The notes under the pieces were generated by a model, which worked only from the letters and a program-made list of their open reading frames with translations, searched no databases and was not told where the DNA came from. Both the position numbers and the translations under genes were made by a program. Positions 38,716-50,495 of a DNA stretch of 64,000 nucleotides are shown here, one piece after another. Origin of the DNA: Patiria miniata. Lineage: Eukaryota; Echinodermata; Asteroidea; Valvatida; Asterinidae. Within the stretch, counting starts at the first letter, position 1; every line of letters begins with the position of its first letter. The stretch lies in contig NW_024037076.1 of assembly GCF_015706575.1 (NCBI RefSeq), positions 9,644,777 to 9,708,776 of the forward strand, read 5' to 3'.

Positions 38716-41084
38716 ACAACTTAATTTCAATCACATCATTTTTATTTCGCCCATCAAGTTTTGCCAAAGAGAGCAGAGCAAAAACTGACCTTGGGTGACC
38801 TCACAGAAGATGGCCACGCATTATCTTGGCAGATTCCCAAGGCGGTTACACAAACGGCTTTTTACATATGAAAAGAGCACTTGGCAGGCCTGAAAGGCTG
38901 CATTATTGTGTACCGCTGTTGTGTACCAATTCGTCGATGATAGATCGGGAATTGCCGTTGTATTCAATACGCGTTGCAGTGATGAACATTAGAGACGTCC
39001 AAGCAGTATCCACCGCATGGCAAGACATCTAGCAAACACAGTACAGTAAGTATGCTTAAATTAATACATTGAGGTGTGAACATGGATGCAGGTTGACGGA
39101 CATGGTCAAAGCATGTCAATATTCACGATAACTGTCATCGTTCAGGTATAATGCAGTTATCTAGTACTGGTCATCAGTGTAATGGGGCATCATGTATGCA
39201 ATCATCATCGTCTAGTTCACTGCATATAAATCCACTGTTTAGTTAAGTGTGCATCTTGTCGCGTTCAGGTTGTTGCAGTTAAACCTCAACACCCACGCGT
39301 TATTTCCAGCGAGCACAGAATATGCCAATCATATTTATTTGGTGTATGTTGACAGATTATTCCAGAAGATCTCAATGATAGGTTTTAACTTGTTTTGTTT
39401 GACTTGCTTTTCAACTCAATCGGGCATCCACATGTTCGGTGCAGGGTTTTGGTGAGATCAGATTGAGGGCGCCAGACCACTATGTAGAAATCTGCAGGGC
39501 ACATGTGGCATGTGGAACTACAAAGTTTCGAAGCAAACTTTGTGGGAAAAAAAAACAATCTAAGACATAGAGCAAGGAAGAGGAAACCTTTCAAATACTG
39601 GGCCACGTTGTCACAAGAATTTCACAAGGATGGCCACCCATTATAAAACAGGCCTATCAACTAAAACCAAAAAGAAACGGGTCTGAAAAATGTTGTCTAA
39701 TTTAAACACTGGCAGATCAAAGTCCCCATAAAGTTTGAACACATTTAACAAATGGGGTCTAAAAACTTCATTCTTTCCTGTCTTCCCCGGTCTATTGACA
39801 TTTCGTCATGCTGCCGGGTTACCTAGCATTATATTGGGACTCAATAGACCGCTAACAATGCCCCTTTTGAATAAACTGGAGTAAAATTTGCTTTTCAAAG
39901 GACAAACGTGTTGGTGTTATGACGTGTACAACGGTAGTGTAAGAATACACTGGGGTATGAGTAAACAGAGAAGTGCGGAATGCAAACACGCTTCCAGCCA
40001 ACCGTCCGATTCACACGTTCACGTGTGACGTGCACTGCATGACCGGCTCAGGTGTTTCGGACTGTTTCATTATTCAACCTTTTTAGGGGCTTCACTTCAA
40101 TCCGGAGGGGATGTGTAGTTGACACTATGACACAAGAGACGTTACTGGGGTGCAATTTACAGGTGGGAGAAGTGGCATCATTATCTGGAGGGAGCACTCA
40201 ATGGGTCACACTATAGGCACGCGTATAGCATAGAGGTAGGAATTGGAAGGCATGGTCCCAGACCAATTTGGTCTAGCTCTATGGTCTAAGCACGGACCAT
40301 TTGGGTCAAGGGTTGTCATTAGGGTCGAACTTTCAAAGTTGATGGGCCAACTTGAACGAGAGGCCCGAGCAAGTCTTAAGTTACTTGCAAGCGACAGTCA
40401 GTCCGAAAGAAGATACTTAAGGCTGGCCCTCTCGGACTCTGGGACCAACTAAAAGCTCATTTTTGCCTCTTTTCAATCATGGAGGAAGGAAAGTCCTCGA
40501 TGCTGAGCCGGCTAGCCGGGAGGGGTGGGTCCCGATTAGGGGAGGGGGAATTTATCAATTTTTAGCTTGGCCACTGATCGATACTTGACATCGATCTATC
40601 CAGACAAGAAGCTTAATAATAATGCAGTATGATTACTTTGAAGTAATGAAGTTGCTGCCTTACAAAATTGTTTTAACACTCAACAGCACATCATAATTCC
40701 CGTGTAATGCAAACCCCTATCTGACAAGTGAACATTGTGCAATCGGCAGACCGCTTCCACTATTTACCCGGGCGCTTTTTTGCAAACAGAGCCAGTGGAG
40801 CGTTTCTCTGCCTGCTTTGTACAGCCTTCAGTCTTTGGACTTGACGACCTTTATACCTATGTAGCTTGTAATTCAATTCACTGAATGGGAAAAAGTCAGT
40901 TGGGCTTAACCGTACGCCAGACTATGATAATGCGGAGCCCGCAGTGAATGCGAAATACTAGTATACAGCGGTCGTTAAATGTAAATCGATTGAACTGCAT
41001 CTTGTTGGCATCCAAACTATATACAGACGAAATATATAGTTTAGTACAGTTCTCATCATAGGAAACAATTTTGTTTTATCGTAG
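38716..41084. other. Non-coding stretch upstream of the CAP gene
   Basis: No gene is visible. 39788-39852 has an 11-bp inverted pair (cggtctattga / tcaatagaccg). Immediately upstream of 41085, TATA-like words (ctatatacag at about 41018, atatatag at about 41031) could act as a promoter, if the exon at 41125 is not preceded by a spliced leader exon. Confidence 0.35.
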
Positions 41085-41124
41085 GCTTTTTGAGGATTTG
41101 CTCGAGTGGTGCTAATTCTTCACC

Positions 41125-41146
41125 ATGCCGGAAGACAGTCTCATTG
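41125..41146 (+). CDS. GLIPR2: CAP gene exon 1 (MPEDSLI-G)
   Basis: The start codon sits in good context (caccATGc). The exon ends ATT-G|GTGAGT, a consensus donor, in phase 1, which matches the next exon's start. A fair acceptor (ttttgttttatcgtag) at 41084 suggests that the exon may begin at 41085 and follow a non-coding exon. It codes for only seven residues plus a split Gly, so the call rests on the splice site and phase. Confidence 0.5.
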
Positions 41147-44100
41147 GTGAGTAAATATGACACAGTGAGTGTTCTCTGCCATTACAAATTCATGTACATG
41201 TGCATAGCCATCACACATTAATGTGCATAGCCAACCATGCATGTTAATAACATTCATGGCTACATGTATTTTATTTAGTCGGAAGTGTTGTTCCAAATGT
41301 AATAACACAGCTGCATCGTGTACGTTGGTTAGTAACAGGTTATAAAGATATATATTTTCATGTACCATTGTGTGTTAATGTTGTCAGAGCAAGTTTGGTA
41401 GTTCCACTGTGTTCAACTATATGTCAATCAGGAGCAAAATAATTCACATGCTCAACCCATGGAGGAAGGAATTCATGCTCAGCCATATTCAACTCAATAG
41501 TCGAATATAAATCGGCCTTTACATTGTGAGTCTAAAAAAAAAAGAAACCCAAATGTCAGGATTATTGTTTTAGTGAAGTTCCCCCATGTGATTTGTTTTC
41601 GTTTTGCTGAAAGAACGCACATTTTTTTGTGTGAAACGTGGACAGAACTTCAAAACGGTTGTTGTTTTTTAAATTCCGTAACTTAAAAAGTACATGAGTG
41701 ATTTGAATGATTCTTGTATTAAATGAAAGCTTATGAATCGGGCTTTCCTATCCTAGATTTTGAAAGTGCTATACATGCAGAACTTCACTTAAACAATAGT
41801 TCTAACATTTGAATTTCGTTTTTTTTTACTCACCCTATACTACATGTCAGTGTGTGATATAGTACACCTTTTATTGGACGACAGTCGACGGCAAGCGTAT
41901 TTTTGAGGTTTGATCATTAACTGTGAGCACCCAAATGCATTAGGTTTGTTTCGTTGACAACATGTCGACAGCAACCATGTACAATTAAGTACGTGCTTGA
42001 TTGATGAGCATTTTGATCGACAGTGTTCGACGTATCAAATACAGTGCCCAACCAATAGCAAATATTGCAATATTGCAATATTTCACCAATTTTATGTCCA
42101 CCCTGTCGTCTTCGCTATTATATCATATGCCAATGAAACAATTAACTATCTATTTCCTTATCACGGTGTGAAATAGGCCTATTCGTCCAGATTATTTTCT
42201 GGACTGTTTCTACAAAAGCACTTTGTACCAAGAGACCGATACTTCCTTTTACATTCAGATATTACTAGAAGCACTCGCTGACATTGTATATATTCATGAA
42301 GGTAATATAATCCCGAGATAATAGACACATTAAACTGCAAAGCCATGAATATTCTGTCTGTACTTCTTTTTCTTTTTTTTTCTTTTTTATTATATCTGCT
42401 ATATCTATCATAATCAAAGATATAGGCCTACTCGACCACTTTTATGTCGAAATCAAAAACTGGGAAATCAAAATGGCTCTTACATGGCCCTTTTAGCTTC
42501 CTTACCGAACAATAAGATGCAGTCAATATCCGTTGCAAAAAAAATCAGTTCTGTTATAGTGTGATCTTTATCGTCCTGTAAAAGCTGCAAATTATATACA
42601 AGAAAAATAGGCAACCATCAATTTTATGTGAACACATCTCCCACAACAAACCATGAAAGGAAAAAAAAATGTCCTTGAATTGATTTCATCTTTCAGCGGA
42701 ACAAGGTAACCCTATATTTCCATCTTCCATCTGTTAAAACACTTTCCAGAGCTTTAGTAACCGAATAGTTACTAAACTCTTTCTCGGCGATCGGATGTCA
42801 TTTTTTGAATGTCTGGAAATGTCTGGAAATTTTATGGTTAACCTGGTTTTACGGAATTCCATACGTAAACGCAATGCGAGCTTAAAGGGCCTAATGAAGT
42901 GAACATTTTCTTAGGAACACATTTTGTGCAACTTTCTAATCCTCTGAAGTGTATGAAACTATTTGACAGCTCTGTTTGGTTACTTTAATGGAAAAGTGCA
43001 TTTCTTTTAACATTCACAATTTGCCATGGTTTTCCGGACAACTGAGGGCGCTGTTGCTGTGATGTCACTTCAGGAAGACACCGTTTATTTCAGGTGTTTC
43101 TGTTACAAATTTGAACCCAAATATTTGTTCACTGAGAACATTTGTGAGAAAAGGTTGCTCACTGGCTTACTACCACGTACTGACACAACAACGAATCACT
43201 AAAGACAAGAAAAACTACGACACCGAAATATTCAAAATTCTGGCAACTTTAAGTGCTGAAACTAGTTGTAACTTTGAGCTTTCTGCCTGAAACAACATCA
43301 CACTTAATTTGCTCATGAACAAGGAAAGTCGCTTTAGCAAAAAAGAAATAAAGAAAATAAAAGGCACCAAAACACCGTTGAAAATGGCAAAACGATAATT
43401 GAAAATATAGATATATGGGGCACAAAGGTGAAGTTTTCAAGAATTGCGTAAAAAAACTACGGACCTAGCTTTAAAGGCACATTCTTGGGGGTAGTTTGCA
43501 TTAAGAGAGACATTCGACATCGTTAATGTCAACACACATCTGTCATACGTTGAGATGTTAGTTGACATGTGTAAGTTGTCTGCGTGTATGCTATTTGTTT
43601 TTAAAGAATAACAATCTAAGGATGACATATTTGTTTTTGAAAGATGACATTAACCAGCATAAATATTATTTGTACAATTGACTTTGTGGCTGAACGTGTG
43701 CGGCTGTATTTTAATCGCATCGATATTGCGGATATTGGAGCAGGCTTGCATGTAGAATACAAAGATTGGAGGAAAACACTGGCTCCGTAGCAATTTAGCC
43801 TTATATCTTCATGATTTCTACGAGGAACGAGAGGGATGTAATACTGGACGATTTTTGTCCCGAGGGAGCTTGGCACATCAATGACGGTCGGATTTGACTG
43901 CCTTGTTAGTGTGCCACCAAATTTCATGTCGTGCTTTGGAAAGCAGACTGCTTTGCACAATATTTAGAACATATCATAATCTCGTTTGGTTCCGTTTTTT
44001 AAGAACCTTCTTGATCGAACCAGTCACGAAATTCTCGTTTACCGAGAACCCGAACGATTTAAGGAAGAGAATAACTAAAGCAGGAAGGAGAGAACGTCAA

Positions 44101-47100
44101 GATGTAATTTGATTTGATAGATTTTTTTAAACACGGACAAGTACAATATTTGAAAGAATGGTGCTTTCGGAACACTTTGCCAGAAATCATGAAATTACTA
44201 TTACCCCTTTGAAACCGTAACCATTGAAGTTCAGGATTTAAGTCTTGGGGCTGACATCTGTGAAACGGGCCAGAGAAACACAATTTATTCGGTCGATTTA
44301 TAAACGGTGTGTAAACTGTTATATGTCATTACTAACCGAGTTTATAGTCGGTAACAACTATTTGCTGTTTGAGAGTTTGTTTTATGGGGGTCGGGTCAAC
44401 GTTTCTCAGTCCAGACCCCATGTTTACAACTTGGGTTCTTCACCCCTTCTGTCGAGGATTTTTTCCCCCCAATTTTGTTCATTTTTAGGGAGATGGGGTT
44501 CAGGGACGGTCTGGCAAACATTTTTTTGGGAACCATTATATCTTGCACAAAATTGTTAAGATATTTGGAAGATATTCTGTCATTGGCCTACAGCGGGGAA
44601 AACAAACGACAAATTGGTTGGTATTTTGACCAATGTTAGCAAACATACAGCCTGCCTAATATACTCCTGGGCAATTCTTTTCAAACGTTGGTCAATGTTT
44701 ACCCAATCGAGTTGACCAAGAATTGAGCTATTTTGATAATAATGTTGGGAAATAACATTGCCTAAAAATAGTATTTTTATCTGGTTTTTGTTGTTGTTGA
44801 GCGTACAAATTTTTCAATTTTGTATTCTACGGAGTCTGATTACTTATCTGTGGAGGATTGAGGGACAATAATATAAAATGCACACAATATTATTAGAATA
44901 TCTGGGGAAAAAGACCGCCATACCAACTTCTCAGAATATTATATACAGATTTTTTTAGTTTTGATGTAATACGTGAATTCTGTTGTTTGATCTTCATTTA
45001 CTGTTTATCTAGGACGTATTATATTAACAAACTCGACCATTGAAAAGGACGACGGGGTTTCTGAACATGATAAGGACAATTTCACTCTCTGGATGAAAAA
45101 GGTTTTACAAATTTCAAAACCCACTTCGATAGCAGTTGGACCGGCCATGTTTGAAGCATTAACAGAAACACCGACCTCACGTGTAGACGCTCGTACAGAG
45201 GGCGTGAGTTTCCTTGACAACGGTGCCTGCGCGCAGCCGCATAAATCAGAAAGTTCCCCGGGACGGGGCTGGTCAAATTAGAAATACGATTCACATTACC
45301 CCCCCCCCCCCTCACAGATATGTAGTTAGAAAGTCTGTAGAACTATACGTATAGGGCCAATATGGAAACTTATTGGACGTGCCGCATGCTGTGCCTTCGC
45401 CTTGACATGCACTTGAACCAGTTGAACGCGTGATTAAGAGAATTCTGCAGGAACATTGTATACAGGGACTTGATATGTTTGCTTGCATTCTTGGGTTAAG
45501 TTTCGGATTAAGTCGGGTTCGATTTCATGAAGGCCATTGTAGAAATCACATCTGATATGTTATAACGAGCGCGTTAGAAATTTCATGCGACTAAAAGACT
45601 GGCTAAGCAACTAACTTGAGGGTTGTTGCATTATTACAGCCTACTGATTAATGTAACACTACCTGCTTTTGACCGAACAAAATGAAAAACTGACATTTCT
45701 CTAGGCCTTCTTTATATTACTCCACAGTTCCAATTTACGTTGATTGAACAACGTGGTTAGGCCAAAACAAAATAAGTCTCCGGTTTCTGGTATGCGCGCG
45801 CGTCGCCGTAGCCATGCGCGTCGGCAAAATGAAAACGTTGTTTTTTTTTTCAATGAAAGATGATGTCTCAAAACCACCAAACTCACTGGTTTGACTGGAA
45901 TCCTGCTGCTGCACAATTTTAACGTGTTTTTAGATGGGGTTATGATCGAGAACAAGCTTTATGTGGCCTCTCTGGACTCCCATATATTTGCACTAAGTTT
46001 AGTCGGGCACCATTTTGCAGTCATCCGCCGACATTTGAAGCAAAAAAAAAAACAGGTAAAACAAAAAAAGCTGCGTCGCCGCACCACTTTTTGGGCAAGC
46101 TCCATACCAGAAACCGGAGACTTTTTTTTGGCCTTATTGAGGCGTCATGTTCATTTACTCTATCAACATTATCGATCGTCATCATCATTATCTCATCTGA
46201 TAAATGAACATCTATCATTTTAATCATGTTTGTCCTACATGAGCCGAATGCCCCCTACCAGGAAGGAGCCTCAATTATCCAATAAGTCATACTGAGAATC
46301 GCCCTGCATGGATCTTCTTCTTCTTCTCCTTCCTTCTAAGTGCTGCCTTCATATGGTTGAAGATAAACGCACTGCGTTAACTAGTGCGATACAACTAAGT
46401 AGAATCTGCCATTTTGTGTACATAAAGCATGAACAAGAAAGCATGAAAAGTAGAATGAATTGTGCAAAAATTGTAGAACCACGGTGATGATAATTCACAA
46501 GGGAATACTTGTAAAAACTCACCATTGTTTTTTCTTCTCAGAGGAGTTTAAAGAGTCGTGCTTGGACGCCCACAACCGGCTCCGCAAAGATTACGGCGCC
46601 CCGCCCCTAAAATGGGCAGATGATGTGGCAACACAAGCCTCTAACTGGGCACAGAATTTAGCCGAGAAGGGATACAAGCAACACAGTGAAAACCAGTGTG
46701 AGTACGAGTCAAACTGTGCTTATCAACTGTCGTGAATAAAAAAAACGTATAATATATTTTAATCCTTTATATAAAAGTACATGCAATTGTTATAATGTTC
46801 ATGTATAAAGGGTGGTCCAAAAATGCAACCTCATACCTCCAATATCCAGGGACCTAAACCTTTGATATGTATGGCTAGGAAATTGTGTTAGAAGGAAAAT
46901 GATACCAAGAACTTTTAGTTTTGATTCCAGCGCCAATTTTTGAGAACCAAAGTCAGGGGTTAAGATAATCATTTTGTTCACTGTGTGTGATAACCCTAAT
47001 TAGAGCCCCTGACTTTGGTTCACAGAAAATGGCGCTGGATCGAATCAAAACTACTGTACCGAATCGGAAGTTCTTGGTATCATTTTCCTTCCAACAAAAT

Positions 47101-48610
47101 TTCCTATCATATGTATAGCAATAGTGTAGGCCTCTGAATAGTGGAAGTATGAGGTTGCATTGTTTTTTGACCACCCTGTACAGGGTATTGACAAATGTTT
47201 TCTGCCGCACACCGTAGTCCAGTGGTTGTGATATTTGTGTTCTTAGGCAAGAGTTTACCAAAACAGATTGCACTGACTTCAAATTGTGATGCATGTATTC
47301 TCGGCCTCGGGCAAGACATTTTACTGCAAGTGCCTCTTTCCACTTAGGAGTACCTATGAGGGTAAAAAAAGATTGCGCTAATCTCCAGTTCCATATCTGT
47401 TTGGCCTTATGACATGGTAAATAATTCACCTAGTCAGTTTTCCTTGTGGTTCATTTGAAAATTTGTAATAAGAAGTTTTCCTAGAAATCGTATAGACAGA
47501 TCTTACCTTACAATTTTTTGTTCATGCACATCATGCAGTGCTTGGAGAGAACATACACATAACGACATTAGACGAGGACATCAGCGGGGAAGGACTCGTC
47601 GATCTGTGGGAGAAGGAAACAGAATATTATGATTTCGACAATCCAAGATGGCAGAAAGGTACGAATTTCTCCAGGGAAGTTGTTCGAGGAAATTTGATTA
47701 TTTATTTTTCAAAATCATTTTTAACCTCACTACACTGATATTCTATAGCCAGGCTGACTGGCATTGTGTTATGTGCCGAGATTTTCCCCGTGATCCAATT
47801 GAAATCGCGCAAGAGCGCATGCTGGTTGCGCATGCACGCATGAGCAGTTCCACGAATGCAAATCTGCACACAGATAATAGATGCACAAAGATTGTACTTA
47901 CGAGGAATCGCTGTTTTACTTGTCCCTCAGTGGAGATCACACGTATAATTATCTCCTGTGCTCTGCGCTGATTTGACAAGTCTTGTTTTCTAATGAATAT
48001 TTAATAAAACTGCTGCGAACTGCTTACTGACTGGATTGACCTGAAATATACAAATCAAAAAAGTTAGAGGGGCTGATGTTTCGACCCTTACACTTGATAA
48101 TTATAAACAATGGCCGATTTTAATCACATAGTTACATTCATTTTTATTTCAATATTCAATATTCTAGTAACTGTTCCATGTCATATAGACCAATCCCGGT
48201 ACGCTATCAATTTTATCACGAAGGCCCCCTTCAATGGCGAAAGCATTGTGGTAGCTATTGTTCAGAAAATGATAATCCGTCGCATGGCAGTTGCTGTGTA
48301 CAATATCATGCCCAGTAGTTTCTCCATCGAAGGAGATCCCGTGACGTGCCGGATTCGTCTATAGCTAACGTACAATTAATACTTACCCATACGCTGTTGC
48401 ATGTTTTCAATAACCATAACTGCCGTTTCATGTCCACTTTCAGGCACAGAACGATTCACCCAGATGGTCTGGAAGTCGACCACCGAAATAGGAATAGCCA
48501 AGGCCAAGATGTTGAACGCGGAGCGGTACGTGGTGGTGATCAACTACCGGCCGCCAGGCAACACCAATCGGCCGAATGACTTCAAAAAGAACGTCTTACC
48601 AAAGCAGTAA
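41125..48610 (+). CDS. GLIPR2: GAPR-1/GLIPR2-like CAP-domain protein (gene span, five coding exons)
   Basis: The predicted product is about 217 residues, from exons 41125-41146, 45013-45203, 46544-46697, 47539-47658 and 48444-48610, which join in phase. The CAP domain starts near residue 72 (DAHNRLRKDYGAPPLKW) and carries GENI, the acidic LWEKETEYYDF stretch and the CAP signature ERFTQMVWKST, ending in NVLPKQ. That ending resembles GAPR-1 (GLIPR2), a membrane-associated CAP protein of the Golgi's cytosolic face. No signal peptide is visible, as in GAPR-1. Of the four metal/active-site-like residues of the family, His (QHSENQ), Glu (GEN) and Glu (KETEYY) are present, but the second His of G-H-F-T is Arg here. 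The first two exons add an N-terminal extension of about 70 residues unlike GAPR-1. The CAP call is firm; the extension is inferred from splice sites and phase. Confidence 0.8.
41524..41839. mobile_element. Reduced TACAGGGTGAG foldback element
   Basis: The right arm is well kept and ends TTTTTTTACTCACCCTATA. The left arm keeps only about 70 bp (GTGAGTCTAAAAAAAA, then AAACCCAAATGTCAGGA). It is a diverged and internally shortened relative of 29188-29690. Confidence 0.65.
42882..43474 (-). mobile_element. TTAA-flanked non-autonomous element, copy 2
   Basis: The element is 593 bp from TTAAAGGGCCTAATGAAG to the TTAA at 43471-43474, inverted relative to 37789-38370 and similar over its length. The outer TTAA and the AGGGCC/GGCCCT-type end fit a piggyBac-like MITE. 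It has no coding frame. Confidence 0.7.
45013..45203 (+). CDS. GLIPR2: CAP gene exon 2, N-terminal extension
   Basis: The acceptor is a good pyrimidine-rich ...tttatctag, and the donor is GGC|GTGAGT. The exon codes for about 63 residues (RIILTNSTIEKDDGVSEHD, then a stretch with FTLWMKKVLQISKPTSIA), ending TPTSRVDARTEG. It joins exon 1 in phase 1 and leaves phase 0 for exon 3. I recognise no domain: it is acidic at first, then mixed. It could be an extension of the CAP protein or part of a separate overlapping transcript. Confidence 0.5.
45761..46135. mobile_element. Inverted-end element in CAP gene intron 2
   Basis: AAGTCTCCGGTTTCTGGTAT near 45774 is matched exactly in inverse by ATACCAGAAACCGGAGACTT near 46104. 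The ends continue to GGCCAAAA/TTTTGGCC. The element is about 375 bp, with no coding frame. Confidence 0.65.
46544..46697 (+). CDS. GLIPR2: CAP gene exon 3, start of the CAP domain
   Basis: The exon codes for EFKESCLDAHNRLRKDYG, then APPLKWADDVATQASNWAQN and LAEKGYKQHSENQ, the first helices of the CAP domain with its conserved DAHNxxR and the first His. The acceptor reads ttcttctcagag, with two AGs two bases apart (exon from 46542 or 46544). Only 46544 keeps the frame with the donor at 45203. The donor is CAGT|GTGAGT, phase 1. Confidence 0.8.
46806..47180. mobile_element. Foldback element in CAP gene intron 3
   Basis: The left end TAAAGGGTGGTCCAAAAATG and the right end GACCACCCTGTA are inverted repeats, and the pairing continues inward through TGCAACCTCATAC, AAGAACTTCCGATTC-like and CCCCTGACTTTGGTTC blocks. 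Nearly all 375 bp would fold into one hairpin. TA at both ends fits mariner-type targeting. Confidence 0.75.
47190..47400 (+). mobile_element. Degraded SINE with core
   Basis: CCTCGGGCAAGACATTTTAC, then TGCCTCTTTCCACTTAGGAG and TATGAGGGTA, matches the SINE core seen at 18590-18803. The tRNA head upstream is too worn to identify. It lies directly beside the foldback element ending at 47180. Confidence 0.4.
47539..47658 (+). CDS. GLIPR2: CAP gene exon 4
   Basis: The acceptor is catcatgcag and the donor AAAG|GTACGA. The exon codes for LGENIHITTLDEDISGEG, then LVDLWEKETEYYDFDNPRWQ and K, matching the GEN motif and the acidic region before the CAP signature. It enters and leaves in phase 1 and joins both neighbours cleanly. 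Confidence 0.85.
48183..48270 (+). repeat. Fragment of the TATAGACC element
   Basis: TATAGACCAATCCCGGTACG, followed by GGCCCCCTTCAATGGCGAAAG, matches the reverse complement of the right arm of 1937-2132. The other arm is not found. Confidence 0.5.
48444..48610 (+). CDS. GLIPR2: CAP gene exon 5, CAP signature and stop
   Basis: The acceptor is catgtccactttcag. The exon codes for GTERFTQMVWKSTTEIGIAK, then AKMLNAERYVVVINYRPPGN, ending NDFKKNVLPKQ and TAA. The signature has Arg where most relatives have His. The C-terminal YxPxGN and FxxNVLP match GAPR-1 closely. I see no clear AATAAA soon after the stop. Confidence 0.88.
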
Positions 48611-50019
48611 AACATTTCTTGTGTAGATCATTTTCTTTTAACTGGCGACGTTTTAGATATTGCATGGGTTAGTTAAGGTCCATGACCAATGGAGAAATAT
48701 GGTTGCAAAAGTTTGCTTTGCAAAATTTGATTGCTGAATGGAGCTTTTGTCTGGGTATATACCAGTCAAAACCATTCAGGAAAATGACGTTTTGGTTGGG
48801 AACCAACTTTCTTGCTTTTTGAAATTGACACTCCGCTGACATTTCGAAGTCTCTCTTCCAGTTTTGCCCAGTTTTGCTCAGCGAAATAAGTTAGCCTAAC
48901 AGTCAAAATGAAAAGTGATTTTTACACTCTCTGTCTTCATTTCTGCAGTTCGCTATGCTGATAAAATTGTTTAGCATTTTTTTAATGAAGCACCTTTGTA
49001 AATTTACTGACTAAATCCATTGTATATGTATCAAGAAACCAGACATTCTTTATATTTGACGTTGCAAATTGTCGATTCAGTTTTTTAACTATGGGTTATG
49101 ATGAACACACTTTAAATGTTCTTATAAAAGGGAAAACATTTTGATTCTCATTATTTGGCCTTTGAACAGATTTCTTGTTATTTGTTTTAAGTAGTTTTCT
49201 GAATAGGAACCAAGTATAAATTTATGCACGAGTTAGTTTTGGGGATTTTAAATAGGGTGGTTTCACACTTTCACAATGACGACGTCGGTTACACCGCCTC
49301 TTAGATAAGCCACGCCCCTTAAAGTCGTTTTATTGTGCAGTTTTTTCCACTTGCTCGCTTCGGTTTTGCTTGTTTATAGACACCACAGAGTGCCTTTTTA
49401 AATACTGTCTTCCACGCAATATGATATTGTTGTTAAGTTTGTGTTTAATTTGTAAAATATTTCATGCGAATTTTTAATGAGGGAATGAATTAAAATGTGT
49501 GCTTTATAAGAGCAGCCATTTCTAATGTATTTCAAATATTTTTTTTTTTTGTGATTAAGAATACAAACTTCGCACTTTCTAATTTTGGTACCAAAATCGT
49601 AGATAGCTTTTGTTTCAAGATTTAAAATTCACCAATGTGCATGTAATAAGAATAAGAATTGGTTCCTTTTGCAGCAGCTTTGTTTTTAAAGAAAAAAGCA
49701 GTTTACAGATTTATGAATGAATATTAGGCTTAATTATTAGGGAAGATATTCTGAGAAGAAAATCATGTTCGTTTTATACATAATTTTCGGCAGGGTGTAT
49801 TTATCATGAGTAAAAATAGTCATGTAAATTTCTGCTGATAAACAGGCATGGCAAATTGTATTTTTAGTGAAGAAAAAAAAGACAAGTGGAAATGCTGAAA
49901 AATTATTTCTTAAAATATTTCCATGCGTCGTTTCCGTTTCTTTTACAATGTCCTGTTATTGAGGAATTTCACGTGACGTCACAGGTCAGTGGTCACCCAC
50001 ACGCCCGCCATATTGGACG
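48611..50019. other. 3' flank of the CAP gene
   Basis: AT-rich and non-coding. It probably includes the CAP gene's 3' UTR, whose end I cannot place. AGCCACGCCCCTTA at about 49310 recurs at about 57709, suggesting a small shared repeat. Confidence 0.4.
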
Positions 50020-50495
50020 TCTACAGACTAGTAAAAAAAAAAAACTGCCATAGACCCCAATGATAAATACGCCTACTTCCGAAATTCAGGAAAGATACTC
50101 ACAACTCTCCAAAGCTGTTTGAGACGCACATTAAATTAAAGCTTATTTCGTCATCTTTCATTTTCAGTTCAATTTGTTTGGGTACCGGTATTAACCGACG
50201 ACTTTTTGGAGAAAATTCCACCCAAAGATGGTCACCCCTAAGTAAAAGTAGTCCTGTAGCCCATCGCCATTTTGAAAAATGATGCCTGCACTCCATTTCA
50301 AAATGGAGCAATTGTAGGGCCCTATTTCATCCGAATTTTACAGAAATACGAGCTCTTGTCCACGGCTTCCACCCCTTTTTTTTTTTTTTTTAACAAACCA
50401 CAAAAATGCTCTCATAGTAAAAATTGAGGTCATGCAAATCGTAATGTGGCCGACGAAGGCAATTTCGGGCCTAGTTACAGGCCTGCAACCCTACC
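50020..50495 (+). repeat. Dispersed repeat of about 470 bp, copy 2
   Basis: The copy aligns with 33043-33515 end to end and starts near GACTAGTAAA in both. It carries a T-rich run at about 50380-50391 that the other copy lacks. Confidence 0.75.

Larger units (their letters stand above)
41147..45012 (+). other. CAP gene intron 1, with mobile-element fossils
   Basis: This 3.9-kb intron holds a reduced foldback element (41524-41839) and a TTAA-flanked element (42882-43474). The rest shows no coding sequence. A repeated ATATTGCAAT word lies near 42060-42085. Confidence 0.5.

Noticed and set aside
47743-48364. Open frames of 78-107 codons between the last two CAP exons
   Set aside because: They lie in the intron between two well-supported exons, and part of the sequence is a fragment of a TATAGACC element.
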